Positions 23,662 through 37,236 of a stretch of 64,000 nucleotides of DNA are shown in pieces (the first letter of the stretch is position 1; each line of letters starts with the position of its first letter). Location: assembly GCA_003344405.1 (NCBI GenBank), contig NOWV01000103.1, forward strand, positions 186,001-250,000, in the 5' to 3' direction. Below the pieces are notes generated by a model that had not been told where the DNA came from, did no database searches, and was given only the letters and a program-made list of their open reading frames with translations. A program made the position numbers and the translations under genes. The stretch is from Trichoplax sp. H2 (lineage: Eukaryota > Placozoa > Uniplacotomia > Trichoplacea).

Positions 23662-24882
23662 TCAAAATCTAGATAATTGTTCAGCAGGTGGCTGCACCCA
23701 TCGATCGGTATGATAAACACTTTCACCTATAACCCATCCTGGTACATTCTGCATAATTTTCGCTTCCTCATATTCTAAACATTTGAGACGGCGAAGTATT
23801 CTGCCATTGTTATAAATAAGATAGCGGTAAGATGATGTATGATATCAATATTTATTCATTAGACTTTAATATTGTATTAGTTAAAACTATCTATGTTCAG
23901 GTTCATTGAACACTGTTGATATCACTAAGGAAAGTAACAAATCATTTGATGGTATACGGTAAGTGCTGTATACCGTATACAGTAGTATACTGTACATACC
24001 TTCTATCTTCTTCTGCTTGGATTAACGGCCTTACAAAGTGTCTGGCTTCTAGTCTTTCTTGTTTTAGCACTCTATTAGATGATTATTAAGGACAAAAATG
24101 ACGCGTTATTGTAAAGTAGACTGAGCTTGGACAATCCTTATAAGTATTAAATATGAGATAGATGCAACTGCAGGACACCATGTAAAGATGTAGTAAAATT
24201 AGCGAATCTACAGTACGAATTATATTACTGTACACGTATTTGATGAGAGTCCACGGCGGGACATCATCTGGATGCGGTCAATATCATTGAGGTAAGAGAA
24301 AAAGCTTTTTCTTTGAACTCTGGTCAAATACTGAAGGAATGACTTACTCGATCATAAGTACTTCACAATATCATTAATATTAGAATTATATAGTAGTTGA
24401 GTAGGATAAGAGAAGTTTATACAGTAGGTTCAATGGTCCATACGTGTATGTAGGTGCAAATGTATATCAAGTAGACCTGATTATCAAGAGTATGTATTAA
24501 AGTAGTAAAACCGTTGTAGCAAGTGCTAACACTTTCTAGTTTGGATAAAATTGTTGGAATGAAACAGCCATACAATAATAGAAGTTAGAATATCACCGTC
24601 AGTATTATGCAATTCTTCGTATTACCGTAGGTTATTCTGATTGATCAAGCTTACAGGTTACCTCCTGTGCAATAAAGCATAACAAGATATCGACAGTAAT
24701 TACCTTCGATGTCGATTGCCTTTAATTACTAGATAGAATCCAAATGACATAATTGCAGCACTACCAATGATCATTGCTGCTCCAGAGACACCTCTCCGTG
24801 GCAAATTTCGTTGATATTCTACCATGGGATAGCCACCTTTGGGCGGCATCTCCTGCCTCATCTTGACTCCATCAGACGCCAT
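23662..24882 (-). CDS. NDUFA13: Complex I subunit NDUFA13 (GRIM-19)
   Basis: NDUFA13 is an accessory subunit of mitochondrial NADH:ubiquinone oxidoreductase, embedded in the inner membrane by one helix. Exons on the minus strand are 24882-24704, 24053-24000 and 23800-23662; they join in frame to 123 residues with a TGA stop. The N-terminus has VKMRQEMPPKGGYPMVEYQR and NLPRRGVSG, followed by one membrane helix (about residues 33-52), as in the human protein. Exon 2 has RLEARHFVRPLIQAEEDRR and exon 3 EYEEAKIMQNVPGWVIGESV followed by YHTDRW, matching human [21 protein letters not shown]. The C-terminus then ends after VQPPAEQLSRF, so about 20 residues present in the human protein (144 residues) are missing. 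The gene is divergent to casein kinase I gamma across a 2.6-kb spacer. Confidence 0.93.
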
Positions 24883-27488
24883 ATTGTTCTGCCGTACAGA
24901 CGGTACTCAGGTAGTGACACCCAACGGGTTTTAACCTGAAAGTGTTTTCGCTGGTGTACTGTACCGAGCACTGGGTAAGATTTTCCATGAGTGCAATACA
25001 GACTAAATCCAGTACAGTGTCAGTATGAGATCCTACAGTTTCGAACCGAACCGAACCTTTCTCAGGTCTAACTGTGTCATCCTTTTTTCGACGTCGTCTA
25101 CAGTGTCTTGAACTGTAGTATGCAGTACTAAGCACGGTAACTGTGTACTGTAGTGCTGTACAGTGTACAGTGTACAGTTTGATTATATCTGCACTCTGTA
25201 GTCTGTACTGTACACCGTATCTCGACCGGCATTTGATGCGGCTGCGCAGCACTGGCAGCCCGCACCACACGGCACTAGGCGCACCACCGCGGCTTACTGT
25301 ATACTGTACACTTGTACAGTACAGGCAGTCAATGAGTGAATTGGGGTCGAGTAGTCCTTGTCTGAACTTCGATAGTACACTGTTGAATAGTATTCCCCCA
25401 ATTCCAACTTTCAACTTGAGTACTGTTATTTTCAGAAGTAAAGAGGGAGGCATTTTGTATATTGGTTGCTGAGGATCATCTATCAGTGAAGATTGGTTGA
25501 CTGAGTTGAGTAGGAGCATTTTTTTTTACAACTGTGGTACAGTATTTCAACCAGTGAATGCTGACTACTCATGAGTCATATGTCATACGGGTTTTGTATA
25601 TTGGTTGCTGAGGATCATCGATCAGTGAAGACTGGATGACTAAGTTGAGTAGGAGCATTTTTCTTCTAACTGTGGTACAGTATTTCAACCAGTGAATGAT
25701 AACTACTCCTGAGTCATATGTCATACGATCGGTATGAGTTATTTCTGTATTCTGCTATTTGTTCTTGCGTCGCCAATTGGCAGCTACGCCTTGCCTACTT
25801 AGCAACAAGCAAACGTACAGTATGCATCTTACATTGGTTGGATAGAGTAGAGTATATACTGTAGAAGATGTTCACAAACACTATATCGGTAGAGTAAAAT
25901 CTTTGTTGACAAGTACGCGTACATGTCTACGGTCATGACAGCCGACTGTGGAAGATAGAGAATGGACTGTAAAAAGAAAGAAAGAAGGTAGAATACAATA
26001 AGTGAGGAAGAAAGAAAACAGTACTATACTTTACGCCTTCCGTGTGTACAATATGGTAGAGTTGAGTACACTACTGCTCATCATGATGGAGGCCAGATGA
26101 AAATGCATGATGAAAAAGATATTCAATACTGTACAAGTGCATCTTGATTGAACAAGTTCAATCCATTAAAATGGGCAGTAATAAAGGAAAAAAAAACTTG
26201 GTCTACCATATTCAACACTTGAATAAACAGCCATCTTCACCGCATCTCTAGTCCAACACAGTGTCTACTCGACACCATACAGTACTGTATGTTTTGCCAT
26301 GGAAACCTACATGGTCTACAGTCTACAGTACTCACTCGCGAGTCGATATTGCTTTGCCATTGGTAAAACATACTGTACACTGTAAGAGTAGATGGGTTGG
26401 CACAATAGTAGACCATGACTGCCCCCTTTTACACTAGAGCACAGTATAACCGATCGAGAGGTACTTGCGTAGTAGACTAGACGCGCCAGCACAGGCTAAA
26501 CTTATTGCTAGTAGAACTACACCGGTAGAAAACGCTCAAGCCCAAAAGAGAAAACTTTCACCACGGTGAAGATTGAACTTAACGACGTGGTGGGACTATT
26601 TTTCAATCTATTGGCGAGATACAAGCAATGTAATATGAATTAAGAGGAAAGGAGAGAACATGGACTCCGTGATTGAATAGTGTAGAATAGATCACTTGCA
26701 AATTATTCTTGACTGGCTCAAGTATCAAGTCTTCAACTCTGACTGAGTGGACATAGTTCTTAACACAAGGCAATCTCATACTGTACAACACGGTAACTGG
26801 ACGATCTCCATTCACGCTAGCGTTGTACGTCCAGCAGTATCACTTTCCAATTTCTTGAATTTGAACGTGATCTATTACAATATTGTTCAAGTAGATCGCT
26901 AACGCTACCAATTAACTTACGCTGATTGCAATCTCTTGTCCATAAAAGCACCACTTTGAACTTGGAGAAGAAGCAAAAGGTATCAAAATTATTAGGGGAA
27001 AAAAAAAAAGTGGATATCAGCAGGCCATCATAGACAAAAAACCAAATCACTCTTTGCCGGCTAGCTTCATTCTTCCTTGACATCCATAGCAATTTCCATT
27101 CAACTCTCCTTCACTGACAGTAGATCGGAAACGAAGACCCCCATTTTGACTTGTGTATACTGTCTAGTCATTATTATCGCAGTAATATTGTGGACTAATT
27201 GGATTACATCTTCAAGTAATCCGTTCTAGCGTCGACGAGTAGTTTTGAATTTTCCTTGCAATATTCAACACAACTCTACTGTAGAGTATTTTTATTGTAA
27301 GCCTTTAGGTGTTACTGTTGATATATGCTTGTGTAATTGGAACTTTTTTCTACCTTGTATTCCATACGATAACAGTTAATCCTTGATACAGTATTGACAT
27401 TTTGTCCATCCATTACTCTTCCAAAAAGATCGACGATATTGCAACCCAATTGACTCATCCACGCCATCAAGACACTCTACAATATACA
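24883..27488. promoter_or_regulatory. Divergent NDUFA13/CSNK1G spacer, promoter region
   Basis: This 2.6-kb spacer contains the promoters of two divergent genes. The part next to NDUFA13 (about 24940-25330) is dense in GTACTGTAC, TACAGTGTACAG and CAGTACTG words and includes a locally GC-rich patch near 25235-25290. Further clusters lie at about 26275-26390. A purine tract (AGAAAGAAAGAAGG) is near 25975-25995. Long open frames here (such as 24872-25519, minus) are low-complexity products of the repeats. It could also hold 5' untranslated exons of the kinase gene. Confidence 0.5.
25455..25730. repeat. Tandem direct repeat, two copies of about 138 bp
   Basis: Copies at about 25455-25590 and 25593-25730 share TTTGTATATTGGTTGCTGAG at the start and AGTCATATGTCATACG at the end. 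They differ by a few substitutions and by the length of an internal T run. Both contain GGTACAGTATTTCAACCAG. Similarity suggests a recent duplication in the divergent promoter spacer. Confidence 0.85.
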
Positions 27489-30400
27489 ATGCAAAGACGC
27501 GAGAAAGACACCGATCAACATCATCAACGTAAGCCGCGTGGCACACGCACAAATAGTGGTAGTCAAGCTTCCCGTGCTGGCTCAGCTTCATCCAATTCTA
27601 GTGTATTGATGGTTGGACCTAATTTTCGTGTGGGTAGACGCATTGGTCGGGGCAATTTTGGCGAAATTTATTTAGGTATGATCGTTATTCAACGGCAATA
27701 TCGTACTCATTTCTATCATCCAACCAAACTAGTCGATTCATTCTTGCTGCCTGCCTGACAATATCAATTTTGTTCTAATAACCAATACCAAGTTCTTTTC
27801 AACTCATTGAAATCGTACTCGTTTTATTCTACCGACGCCGATTGTGTCGTTGGAATCTTGTCGTAGCTTTATTGAGTTGTACTTTACGTATTCAGAGGTA
27901 CTACTCTGCCTCTAACAAAGCCTCCATACCCTACTTTTTCAACTCTCCTAAAACACAATCACTTCTCATTGCACGCTTGTTAATGTCGTTTATAGAAAGG
28001 CAATTATTGTATTTGCAGCATTTACCATTAATCAAGACGATCAAATCCATCTTCATTGATGTTGTAGCCGCGCTCGTTTTTACATGCCGTTGCAGTTGGG
28101 CAATATCGATCGTTGACAAGCAATAGTATACTGTTGGCAATGGTTACATAGACAGTGAACAAGGAGTGCCATCGAGGTATTACTTTTACCGCTATAGTTA
28201 GTACTGCATCGTGGATACTACAGTAGTACACTCCCATTTTGATGGCTGTCATCATTACAAATAGTGTCGGTGTTGGATGCAATATCCAATACTTTGACCA
28301 TGGCCATTGTAGAAATCAATAGTCAACTACCAAAGCATGATGGACGGCAGATTGTTCTAATGACTACAGTCCTACTATCCAATAGACTGTTTGAGCACTT
28401 ACTACTGTAAATAGAAAATCCACTTGGCATCAACTGGAATTTCTACAAGTGCCGTCAACATCTTTCCAATATTTCAACATACTCAATCGACTCCCAGATG
28501 CACAAATAAAAACCTTCCAATACAACTCGATTCAGTTAATCGATCGATCAATCATGATTGCCAATCTCTTCTTGGTCTTGTCATCAAATTGTAGACCATG
28601 ACTACTGCAATAAATTATCTTTGCTAAATAGTCATGTTGAAATAATAGTCTAAATGGAATTAACCAAGCTCCTATTTCTAAGCGTTCGCCTTGATTTTTT
28701 TTTGTTCGCAGTGCAACAACTAATAGAGACAGTAGTCGACACAATACATAACCACGCTACAGTACACACTACACAGTATGGCAGAAGAGTTGTGTACTGC
28801 ATGTGGCTATCGCTTACAATAGCTTAATGTCCGATTGAAATAAAAAATTTTAAACAGTTGTAGTCTAAATCCCTAATATTTTTTTTTTTTTCTTCTTTTC
28901 ACTTCCTACTCTTGACTCAAATGGTCACTGATTCACCCACTATTCCATAACTTACTTGTTGATGTCTAAAGAGGGGATTCTGATCGAGATGGAAATGCTA
29001 TTTGCCTTCATGATACATCGACTAGAATATAACTTGATATATTAACCTTAATCTAGCAATGCTGTCCAAAAAAATGATTTAATCGACAATGGCATGCTAC
29101 AGATGTGATTTACCTTTTCTTATTTGAGTCACTTTGTAAAAAAAAGTGTCTTCAAAAATTTTATTTTTTCTCCTTTTATTGTTTTATCCATTCCTTCAAT
29201 TTGAAACCTAATATACTACGTAAAAGATACATTTACTTGATGAGCGACCCAATATACTATCTGTGTAACAATTGCTTTCTTTAATTTTGCCTTGTATGCC
29301 AAATGATATCATATAGTCAGCTCACTACTGTACGTTGCTATGCTTTTATTGAGATTGTACAACATTTAACTTACTTTAAAACGAATGACAGTATGATATT
29401 GTTCATTTACACATTATCTTACAGCATTGAAACCAATTATCTTTTCTAGTTACCAACGTGATTGTCTTGACATAATGATTGTTATATTATATTATTTTTT
29501 ATAAGACGAATCGGGCCCCCCCCAAAAATGGGGCAAAATTGTCACATTAACTTACTAGATTACGGAATCTTCTACACTATATCACTCAATTCCTATCGAT
29601 CGTTGTCAAGCGTATCCATGCTGTTATAAAAATATGAGAAGTTATTCCGTACTTCAGATTGTAGCGGGAGTAATGGCAATTCCTTCAATCTGACTTTTAT
29701 ATTGCAGTTGACTTCTTCCTAATGACTTTGGATTCAAATAACGCTTTCAAATAATCGACAGGATGTACACTACAATATTCTCACATCAGTTCAGTCTACA
29801 TTTTACTTATGGAATAGGGAAATTATATCATGTTGATAGCGATATCTCGACACTAAAATTATAATAGTACTGTATACAAAGGTACACTCGTAAAATTTAG
29901 AACTAGCTAATAATTACTATAACACTAGTTTTGTATAGCACTTGTAAAATCTTTCGAATACATTCGATACTACAGTCAAAGACTGCAAAATTTGGATGGG
30001 ATGATGATGTTACTGAATGTACCATTTTTAGATACTAAAGGCAAAATACGTAACTGTTACAACTGCCTATTTTACTGAATAAAATTACAAACGAGCAACG
30101 TTAAGACCCTTTTCCATGAGTGTATACTGTATAGGCTTCTTAACCAATGCTAAAATTTCACTTGAATATCGAGAACACCAGTACTATGTATAATTTGTGA
30201 TTTATGTATCCGACTTGATGAATTTTTATTTATTGTCTGATTGACAATAGTTTTGTGATACTGTGCGTGCAATATAGCTTGATTAAGATCAAATTTTAAA
30301 TACGTATCATACATAGAATTATTCTAGTGATGAGACACCATGGTATTGCTCATTCGAAAGTTTTTTACTAAAATAGTATTTTTATTGAAATTCCATTGGA

Positions 30401-33400
30401 CAGGTAAAAATCTCTATAATAACGAACGAGTGGCGATTAAATTGGTAAGTTTATTCACCTTTTTGTTGCGATTAGTAATCAGTCATATCAAGCGCGTAAA
30501 CAAATTTTGATAAAATGAGATGTGGATGGAAATACGCGCAAACTAATAATTATTATATACAGTACTGTACAGTAATAGATGATGATAATAGTTCAAGCGC
30601 ACAAAGGATATACGCAAATTTGTAATAGTTGCTATGATTGTTTAGTTTTTATTTTCCCACTGCGTGTACTGCGTAATATGATATATTTATGTTATAGCCG
30701 TAGCTTCATACAATTTTGAACCACCTTGCTAACGTTAGACCTACAACAATATTTACCTTTTGATCTATATATATACTGTAGAGCGTTATTCTCCATTATA
30801 TATTAGTAAAAGGTCGAATTTTTAAGGAGCTAAGAATAGTTTTGATTATTCCATTCAATTACTATCTTCGTCAGATTAATACTTGTGTACGGATTATAAC
30901 GTTTTGTGACACTGTGAGCCTTCATGATATTATTTACAGTGTACTTGTTACCGTTATTTGCCGTAATTAACTACATTAACCGGAATCATCTTCCATTTTA
31001 AATGCATTATAGGAAGCAATGAAAACACGAGCTCCTCAATTGCATCTAGAATATCGTTTCTATAAAGTATTAGGCAAAAATGGTAAGAGATTTACTAACT
31101 TAAGTTTGTATTCTAAAATTGATACAGTAAAGAGTATAACATTCTAGTTTATCTACTATCATTCCCTTTGATTATTCTACACTTGTACTCACTGTATTTT
31201 ACCGTTTAATCTTCGAAAGTTTTGCTCATCGATAATGCTGCAGTCTTATCTGATTGCTAATAATTAATCATACCGTTATCGATATGTGATTAAGTAAATA
31301 AATTAAGACGCTACTCCTGATGATACTATTTTCATAGAGAAGTATTTCTTTACTATTATTATTGTCTCTTGACAATAATTATTATGAACTGAATCCAAGA
31401 TAAAATACGATCGAAACTGTATCCAAAATACCTCTATCTTTCAATTTTTATATCATTCGTGGTACAAACTGCCGAACGATAGATAATCCTACAGTAATCA
31501 CAAATATACTTACGAATTAGTACGCTGCCAGTCATCAATTTCATCTTTTCATAATGACATGCAATATCCTATCGTATATTTTCAATTTTTTTTTCTCTAT
31601 TCTATCCATTTGATTCTATTTTTGTATTATACGCAACGTATAGAAAATATTTATACTTCTATTTTTTATGCCGAATTTTTTAGCTATTTTCTTCCAATGA
31701 AGTATTGTTAGACGATTAAGTTACAGTTACTATACTGTAGTGACTACTGAGTTGCAAAGTGATTTTGGCTTCAAGTGTGAAAGCTACAGATCATTTGATT
31801 AATATAATAGGATTTTAATATGGTCATGTTACGGTATTAAATTTGCCGTTGTTTCACACTGATAGTGCAGTAATTATATTATAGTACTATATACTGTAGT
31901 GTTGTGCCGTTTATGGATACACGATCTATAGGTATTAATGTACTTGACATTACTTACTTTGTCGCTTACTTGTTCATAACTTTAGTGTAATATAATAATG
32001 TGGAATTTAGTGTAGATATTTTCAGCTTACTAACTTTACTCTTCATTTTTTTTTTTTAACTTAGTACAAATTTATTAGTGCCTTAAATTTTATTCTAAGC
32101 ATTTCGTTCATTTTCTTTTCTACCAAATTTCTTATATTGAACGCTAAAAGAAACAGATATAGTGTATCTGTACTTTTTTACGCATTCTAAATATCCATGC
32201 TGGTACAGTTGGCGAAAGTTGATAAGCAGATATAAATATCGTTATTGCACTTCTCTTTTTGAGCTCTATTTGCTATCTCAGATGTTAGGAATATTTCTAA
32301 TTAGCTGAATAATGAATGGCTCGCGATTAGATGTAAAATTTTCGTAGGGTATACATATCTTTTAATTTATTATAAATTTATCTTAAGGCCGTTTTTTTTT
32401 ATTCATTTATAATAATTGAAATTATTTTTATCTATTTATGATACTGCCCAACAAGGGAATCATGCAGATGCTACTTACATAGTATTAAAAATTAAACCTG
32501 ATTAGTGGTAAACTGTCATATTTATGGTAGAAAATTATAATAGCATTTATTTACGCACAATGTATAANNNNNNNNNNNNNNNNNNNNTTTCATCTTTTCA
32601 TAATGACATGCAATATCCTATGGTATATTTTCAATTTTTTTTTCTCTATTCTATCCATTTGATTCTATTTTTGTATTATACGCAACGTATAGAAAAATAT
32701 TTATACTTCTATTTTTTATGCCGAATTTTTTAGCTATTTTCTTCCAATGAAGTATTATTAGACGATTAAGTTACAGTTACTATAGTGACTACTGAGTTGC
32801 AAAGTAATTTTGGCTTCAAGTGTGAAAGCTACAGATCATTTGATTAATATAATAGGATTTTAATATGGTCATGTTACGGTATTAAATTTGCCGTTGTTTC
32901 ACACTGATAGTGCAGTAATTATATTATAGTACTATATACTGTAGTGTTGTGCCGTTTATGGATACACGATCTATAGGTATTAATGTACTTGACATTTACT
33001 TACTTTGTCGCTTACTTGTTCATAACTTTAGTGTAATATAATAATGTGGAATTTAGTGTAGATATTTTCAGCTTACTAACTTTACATAGTGTATCTGTAC
33101 TTTTTTACGCATTCTAAATATCCATGCTGGTACGGTTGGCGAAAGTTGATAAGCAGATATAAATATCGTTATTGCACTTCTCTTTTTGAGCTCTATTTGC
33201 TATCTCAGATGTTAGGAATATTTCTAATTAGCTGAATAATGAATGGCTCACGATTAGATGTAAAATTTTCGTAGGGTATACATATCTTTTAATTTATTAT
33301 AAATTTATCAGTTAAGCAGTGATTATTCTTAAGGCCGTCTTTTTTTTATTCATTTATAATAATTGAAATTATTTTTATCTATTTATGATACTGCCCAACA

Positions 33401-36400
33401 AGGGAATCATGCAGATGCTACTTACATAGTATTAAAAATTAAACCTGATTAGTGGTAAACTGTCATATTTATGGTAGAAAATTATAATAGCATTTATTTA
33501 CGCACAATGTATAAATCGAGCGTAGCTAATTGCAAATATTATTACATTGATCTTGGTATACTACATAATGTTTAAAGGATTTATATATAGTCTATTGTAG
33601 TAGATACGTACATATAGCTTGGCCGTGTAGTTAACGCTCTATTAACTAAGTTATACAAGTATTATAATCGTCAGCGACTATCAGACAATGCTGGAGTTGT
33701 GATTAGCTATGCTCAATGTCATACTAAACTACGCTGTAGTATACAGGTATAATGATTGATGAAGGCATTTTAAGTTATATATTAAACATCAGTAAAAATG
33801 ACTACTTAATAAGTAGTTAATTATGATTATGTTATTAATATTGAATTAATATTGCAATTTTATCGCTGATATTTATTGTTTGTATTGAAATATTGCACGA
33901 CAATGTCTGTTTTGATGTACAGTATATTAGGACGGTAATCTGTAATAATATTAAAATCGCCATAGTTATAGTTACAACGAAAAAAGCGCATGAAGGTATT
34001 CTTACCTTAATTGCTTAATATATAGCACCAATGTTTTGACAGAATTTCACCTAAGATGCTATGTTATACCGTATGTACTGTATTTGTGCGCTATATGGTA
34101 TAGCGTATAGCGTACAACTCGGAATGTACGGTATTGACATTGTGAACTACTAGGGGGGTATCGATAAAGTTAGGTCTTTCTATAAAAATCGACCTTAAAA
34201 ATTGAATAGCTTATAGTTAGTTATTATTGCTAATATATACTCATAAATATAATATTAGAAATTGATATTATAATTTATATTAGAATCAGATTTATAGCAC
34301 AAACTCAAAAAATTTTCAGCCGAACTGCGGGCATGTCATGTAGTATTGTCGTCAGTTGGCTTCGCGATCTTATTAATTATTGAGAAATGATCATTTTACA
34401 TTGTGAATCAAGTACAACAATAAGTTAATAATTAATACTCTTTGATGTAATTGTATCGACGATCGGCAATTATGGTATATGATCTCGTTGTATTAAGTAA
34501 AATAGAGAGGCAATTTTATTTTATTTTTTATTCTCTAACAACGCTGTATATGTTGATAAAATATCGTAACTAAGTGTCACATCTTGATGTGTTAAACTGT
34601 CGCTACTATTTTTGTTATTCATGCTAATATTGAATGTAACTTATGTTTATTTACCGTGATTTTAACACTTTCTCATACATTAGTTGGATTACCTCAAGTC
34701 TATTACTTTGGACCATGTGGTAAATTTAATGCTATGGTTTTAGAGTTACTTGGACCTAGTTTGGAAGACCTTTTCGAATTTTGTAACCGAAAATTCTCGC
34801 TTAAAACTGTCATTCTCTTGGCGATTCAACTGGTTAGTATATTTAAAATAAATACTATAGAAAATATCATCGAAATTATTAGTTTATTCGAAATTTTTAC
34901 TTTGGCATATTTGCAATATAGTGAAATAATCTTGCAATATTGTACGACACTATGAAATTCTATCAAAAAAGTTTACTATCTACCTTGATGTGTTATCAAT
35001 ATAAAAGATAAACATTTTCCTATACTACAGATTTGTATTAATTTTTCTCTCTTTTAATTTGATTGATTTACGAAGAAAGAGTTGCATTATATGTTCTATA
35101 TCCGTTTAAATAGTTTAATATGCTTTCTGTAGTATCTTAATTAATTACTCTATTCTCTCTTGCAACATAGTATTGTTATACTGTTGTTTAATACATCTGC
35201 TTTTTTAAATCGATCATGCGATATGTATCTAGTGTAATTGCAATAAATAAACGTATATAGCTATTAGTGTACAGTGTGATACTATCGATTTAATGACTAT
35301 CCATTAATTATCGTAGTCTTTTAGAGCTCTATCGATTTTTTTGTTTAAATAACTATATGTATATATGAGACAATGTAGGAAAAAGAATATTTCTAAGAGA
35401 AGTAGTTATAATTGACTGATTAGTTATTGCACGTATAATTGCTAAATCTAGTACTGTAAAGTTTTTTACTGTAAAAAAATTATTTTATGATTCTACTCTG
35501 TCATATTGTTTGAAATTTTTTTTTTTTCAACTTTATACAAGGCTAAAATATTGTATATCTTACTTTTCATAGCTCAATAGAATTGAATACGTTCACTCGA
35601 AAAATGTGATATATCGCGATATCAAGCCAGAAAATTTTGTGCTTGGCCGCCCAAATCATAAGCATGAAAATATAATTCATATCATTGATTTTGGCTTAGC
35701 CAAAGAATATATTGATCCTGAAACGAATAAGCATATACCATATAGAGAGCATAAAAGTCTTACTGGAACAGCACGGTATATGAGTATAAATACCCATCTT
35801 GGCAAAGGTTAGTAAACTTGTAATACGCGTACATAGTCTACATTATGATTTTTATGTGTGACTAAAATTTCTTAGCTATATTGATAATGTTTTAATATGT
35901 ACAAATATCATTTGTATTACTTATGAAATCCCAAAGAGCAAAGTAGGCGTGACGATTTAGAAGCATTAGGTCATATGTTTATGTATTTCCTACGCGGTAG
36001 TTTACCATGGCAAGGTCTTACGGTAAGTAAAAAATCGAAACAATAATTCAAAAAATAGTTAAAGTGACTGTCATATTGATATCGTATATTATGTTGTTCT
36101 ATTGTAAATATATCGATATCATTTTTATAAATTATACCAACAGCAACCTTGATGATATGTATCCGAATATCTAAAAATTAAAATAGTAGGATACGATAAT
36201 AACTTATCTATACTTATGTTGTTCGTTGTTGCGCGCAGGCTGCTAATTTAAAGGAAAGATATCAAAAGATTGGTGATACCAAAAGATCAACACCGATTGA
36301 AGTTCTTTGCGAAAATTATCCAGGTATGTTGGATTTATTATAATTATAAATGCATGAGCGATTCATTTATTTTGTAATGATAACTTCTAATCCCTTGTCA

Positions 36401-37236
36401 GTTAAATTAATTTTTTTTTCACTTAAAATACAGAGGAATTTGCTTCGTATCTTCGCTATGCGAGAAGACTAGACTTTTTTGAAAAGCCAGATTATGATCA
36501 CTTACGAAATCTCTTTAAAGAATTATACAAAAAGAGAGGATATGGAGACGAAACTAAATTTGATTGGTCTGGTAAAAATGTGGTAATGATATATATTTAT
36601 ATGTAATTGACCGCTATCGACTTGGATAACTTTTTGAGAACATAGATTTATTGTTGTTATATTCAATTTAGGGTGTCATAGATCCAGCAAATAACACTAT
36701 TGAAAGGAAACCACCCTCAACTCACCCTAGAGAATCTGCAGCAAGGACAGCAACAACTACGGAAAATCAACCACGACAGGTTTTAATTGACAGTTGTATA
36801 CTTTTAAGACTATAATTAAATGCTATATACTTATGATGGCTTTATCAACAGTCGCAAAAGGAGCCTTGGGCTGATCCGTCGAAGAAAGCGCCAAATCAGC
36901 CACAGACAGCAACTACAAGGCGTGAAGAAAAGGCGGAAAAGCCAACTACAGAAGCATATAACGGAGATAGACAAGATACTCCCAATAATGGTGGATTAGA
37001 CGCCAATCCAACTGAACCCCTCACTGCTCTGAATGATACACATTCTCAAGAATCAGATAGTAGTGATGATATTAAGTAAATGCTTGTATTTAAAATACCA
37101 TCTTTCAAAGTGTTGTAACCCAGGAGTATTTCGAATTTTTAGATACTAATTATCATAATTTTTATTATCTTGCTTTAGATGTCTTTGTTGCTACATGAAA
37201 CGGCGGCGAAGAAAGGATAAAAGTCGTCATCGGTAA
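27489..37236 (+). CDS. CSNK1G: Casein kinase I gamma
   Basis: CK1-gamma is a membrane-tethered Ser/Thr kinase; the animal enzymes phosphorylate LRP5/6 in Wnt signalling (family knowledge). Eleven exons: 27489-27675, 30404-30444, 31013-31082, 34684-34832, 35573-35807, 35937-36022, 36239-36323, 36434-36582, 36672-36779, 36852-37075, 37179-37236. All join in frame to 463 residues (human paralogues about 415-455). Visible are [20 protein letters not shown] with the glycine loop, VAIK lysine near residue 75, the family-typical YRDIKPENF (catalytic D165), [10 protein letters not shown] (D188) and [20 protein letters not shown]. The C-terminus [13 protein letters not shown] combines cysteines and a basic run, as in the palmitoylated tail of CK1-gamma. 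An in-frame ATG at 27402 would add 29 residues; the 27489 start gives an N-terminus of usual length. Introns 1 (2.7 kb) and 3 (3.6 kb) are the longest in the gene. The paralogue cannot be assigned to vertebrate G1, G2 or G3. Confidence 0.95.
31539..32567. repeat. About 1.03-kb block, copy 1, ending at assembly gap
   Basis: This block lies in intron 3 of the kinase gene. It begins TTTCATCTTTTCATAATGAC and recurs at 32588-33514 after 20 N. Copy 1 carries about 115 extra bases (about 32040-32157) that are absent from copy 2; copy 2 in turn has a short extra phrase AGTTAAGCAGTGATTATTC. Otherwise the two are nearly identical. This is the pattern expected of two alleles joined in tandem by the assembler. 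Confidence 0.85.
32568..32587. other. Assembly gap (20 N)
   Basis: Twenty N separate the two copies of the intron 3 block; the right-hand contig starts exactly with the duplicated sequence. Confidence 1.
32588..33514. repeat. About 0.93-kb block, copy 2
   Basis: This is the second copy of the intron 3 block and ends TTACGCACAATGTATAA, the same words at which copy 1 stops before the gap. It then continues into unique intron sequence. Confidence 0.85.

Noticed and set aside
24872-25519. Long minus-strand frame of 215 residues upstream of NDUFA13.
   Set aside because: Composition reflects the CAGTA/TACTG repeats, it overlaps the NDUFA13 start, and shows no domain.
27842-28282. Several overlapping frames on both strands in CSNK1G intron 1.
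   Set aside because: They overlap each other on both strands, have no splice logic and no family signature.
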